DNA from: CAZKYP01 sp964556885
GTDB lineage: Bacteria; Planctomycetota; Phycisphaerae; Sedimentisphaerales; Anaerobacaceae
DNA length: 5,564 nucleotides
Reading direction: 5' to 3'
NCBI GenBank assembly: GCA_964556885.1
Contig: CAZKYP010000211.1
Span: 1 to 5,564 of the forward strand
The position numbers and the translations under genes are program-made. Every line of letters begins with the position of its first letter. Position 1 is the stretch's first letter. This document shows, in pieces, positions 5,163 to 5,564 of the stretch. The notes below the pieces were generated by a model. That model made no database searches. It was not told the DNA's origin and saw only the letters and a program-made list of their open reading frames with translations.

Positions 5163-5564
5163 TTAATTGTCCGGATCGTTCATTAAAATCTTTTCGAGGA
5201 CATTAATTTCAGTTACCGGTTGTTTGCAAACGTAATTTTGACAAACGTACACAGTCGCCCTGCCGTTTATCGCAACCTGCTGTTTGATGTAAGGTACGAT
5301 TGCATATATAGATAAATCATTCTGATCGTCCCCATGGAACAAGAGAATTGTATTGGGCAGGTATTTACTTTGAATCAATTTTAACATATTCTTTGTATCT
5401 TCCTGCCTTTTGTCCCCTGCAACGACGATTTCCCTTGTCGGACCGATTCGAAAATCGACTGCACTTAGCATTCCAATCAAAGCCAGGGGAGATTGTGTTA
5501 ATTGTTTGCAATACGTTTCAAGCAAACGTTCGGCCCTTTCCGTGAAACGTTTCTCAGTGGTTAT
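5163..5564 (-). CDS. C-terminal part of a YyaL/DUF255-type thioredoxin-domain protein, truncated by the window
   Basis: The frame is open to the right edge, so 133 C-terminal residues of a longer protein are seen. A TTG at 5525-5523 could be mistaken for a start, but the 14 codons before it are open and read in keeping with the family. The segment from the LSAVDFRIGP motif, through REIVVAGD and then KYLPNTILL, to GRATVYVCQNYVC resembles the end of YyaL (DUF255, human SPATA20-like) proteins, which are usually near 700 residues with an N-terminal thioredoxin-like domain and an (alpha/alpha)6 barrel related to glycosidases and N-acylglucosamine 2-epimerases. Those catalytic parts are not in the window. 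The paired cysteines in VCQNYVC followed by KQP sit at the expected family position. The cellular role of the family is not established. It ends in TAA 41 bases before hcp on the same strand with no terminator visible, so it may head or share the same transcript. The assignment rests on recognition of the C-terminal motifs only. Confidence 0.72.
   Translation of the reverse strand: MTTEKRFTERAERLLETYCKQLTQSPLALIGMLSAVDFRIGPTREIVVAGDKRQEDTKNMLKLIQSKYLPNTILLFHGDDQNDLSIYAIVPYIKQQVAINGRATVYVCQNYVCKQPVTEINVLEKILMNDPDN

Noticed and set aside
5348..5545. Plus-strand open frame antisense to the YyaL-type gene
   Set aside because: The minus frame matches a family end to end up to the window edge; the plus frame shows no recognisable motif.

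Overview
The window is a compact, ordinary-looking stretch of a bacterial chromosome of moderate G+C content. One gene truncated by the left edge, hisF, lies on the plus strand. Five genes follow on the minus strand and converge on it. No RNA gene, insertion sequence, CRISPR array, phage gene or long repeat was seen. Oxygen-sensitive iron-sulfur proteins (a short-form hybrid cluster protein and its partner ferredoxin) point to an anaerobe or facultative anaerobe. The divergent HisF and the plant-like cystathionine gamma-synthase would fit a lineage such as Planctomycetota, but this is a weak inference from memory of family variants, not a classification.

Layout. Positions 3-677 (+) hold the last 224 residues of HisF, the cyclase subunit of imidazole glycerol phosphate synthase in histidine synthesis. 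On the minus strand, read from right to left: the C-terminal end of a YyaL/DUF255-type thioredoxin-domain protein (5564-5163, cut by the right edge); hcp, hybrid cluster protein (5121-3838); a ferredoxin-like iron-sulfur protein (3824-3096); a cystathionine gamma-synthase-type PLP enzyme (3045-1843); and a permease of the ArsP/YraQ (DUF318) superfamily resembling SO_0444-type Cu/Zn exporters (1760-726). The gaps are 41, 13, 50 and 82 bases, with no convincing terminator in any of them, so one transcript or two overlapping transcription units is plausible.

How the genes may work together. The firmest pair is hcp plus the iron-sulfur protein. The second gene's Shine-Dalgarno overlaps the hcp stop codon, and in anaerobes such ferredoxin-like proteins are known neighbours of hcp and are presumed to supply electrons for reduction of NO or hydroxylamine. 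The PLP enzyme (sulfur amino acid metabolism) and the metal exporter downstream could belong to a wider response to nitrosative, sulfur or metal stress, but that link rests only on co-orientation and short spacing.

Points worth a second look are the HisF substitutions at the ammonia-gate Glu and a catalytic-loop Asp, the missing fourth Cys in the second ferredoxin cluster, the plant-type features of the PLP enzyme, an 11-base-period direct repeat bracketing its ribosome binding site, and a small palindrome in the permease leader. I see no clear evidence of a wholly new system.
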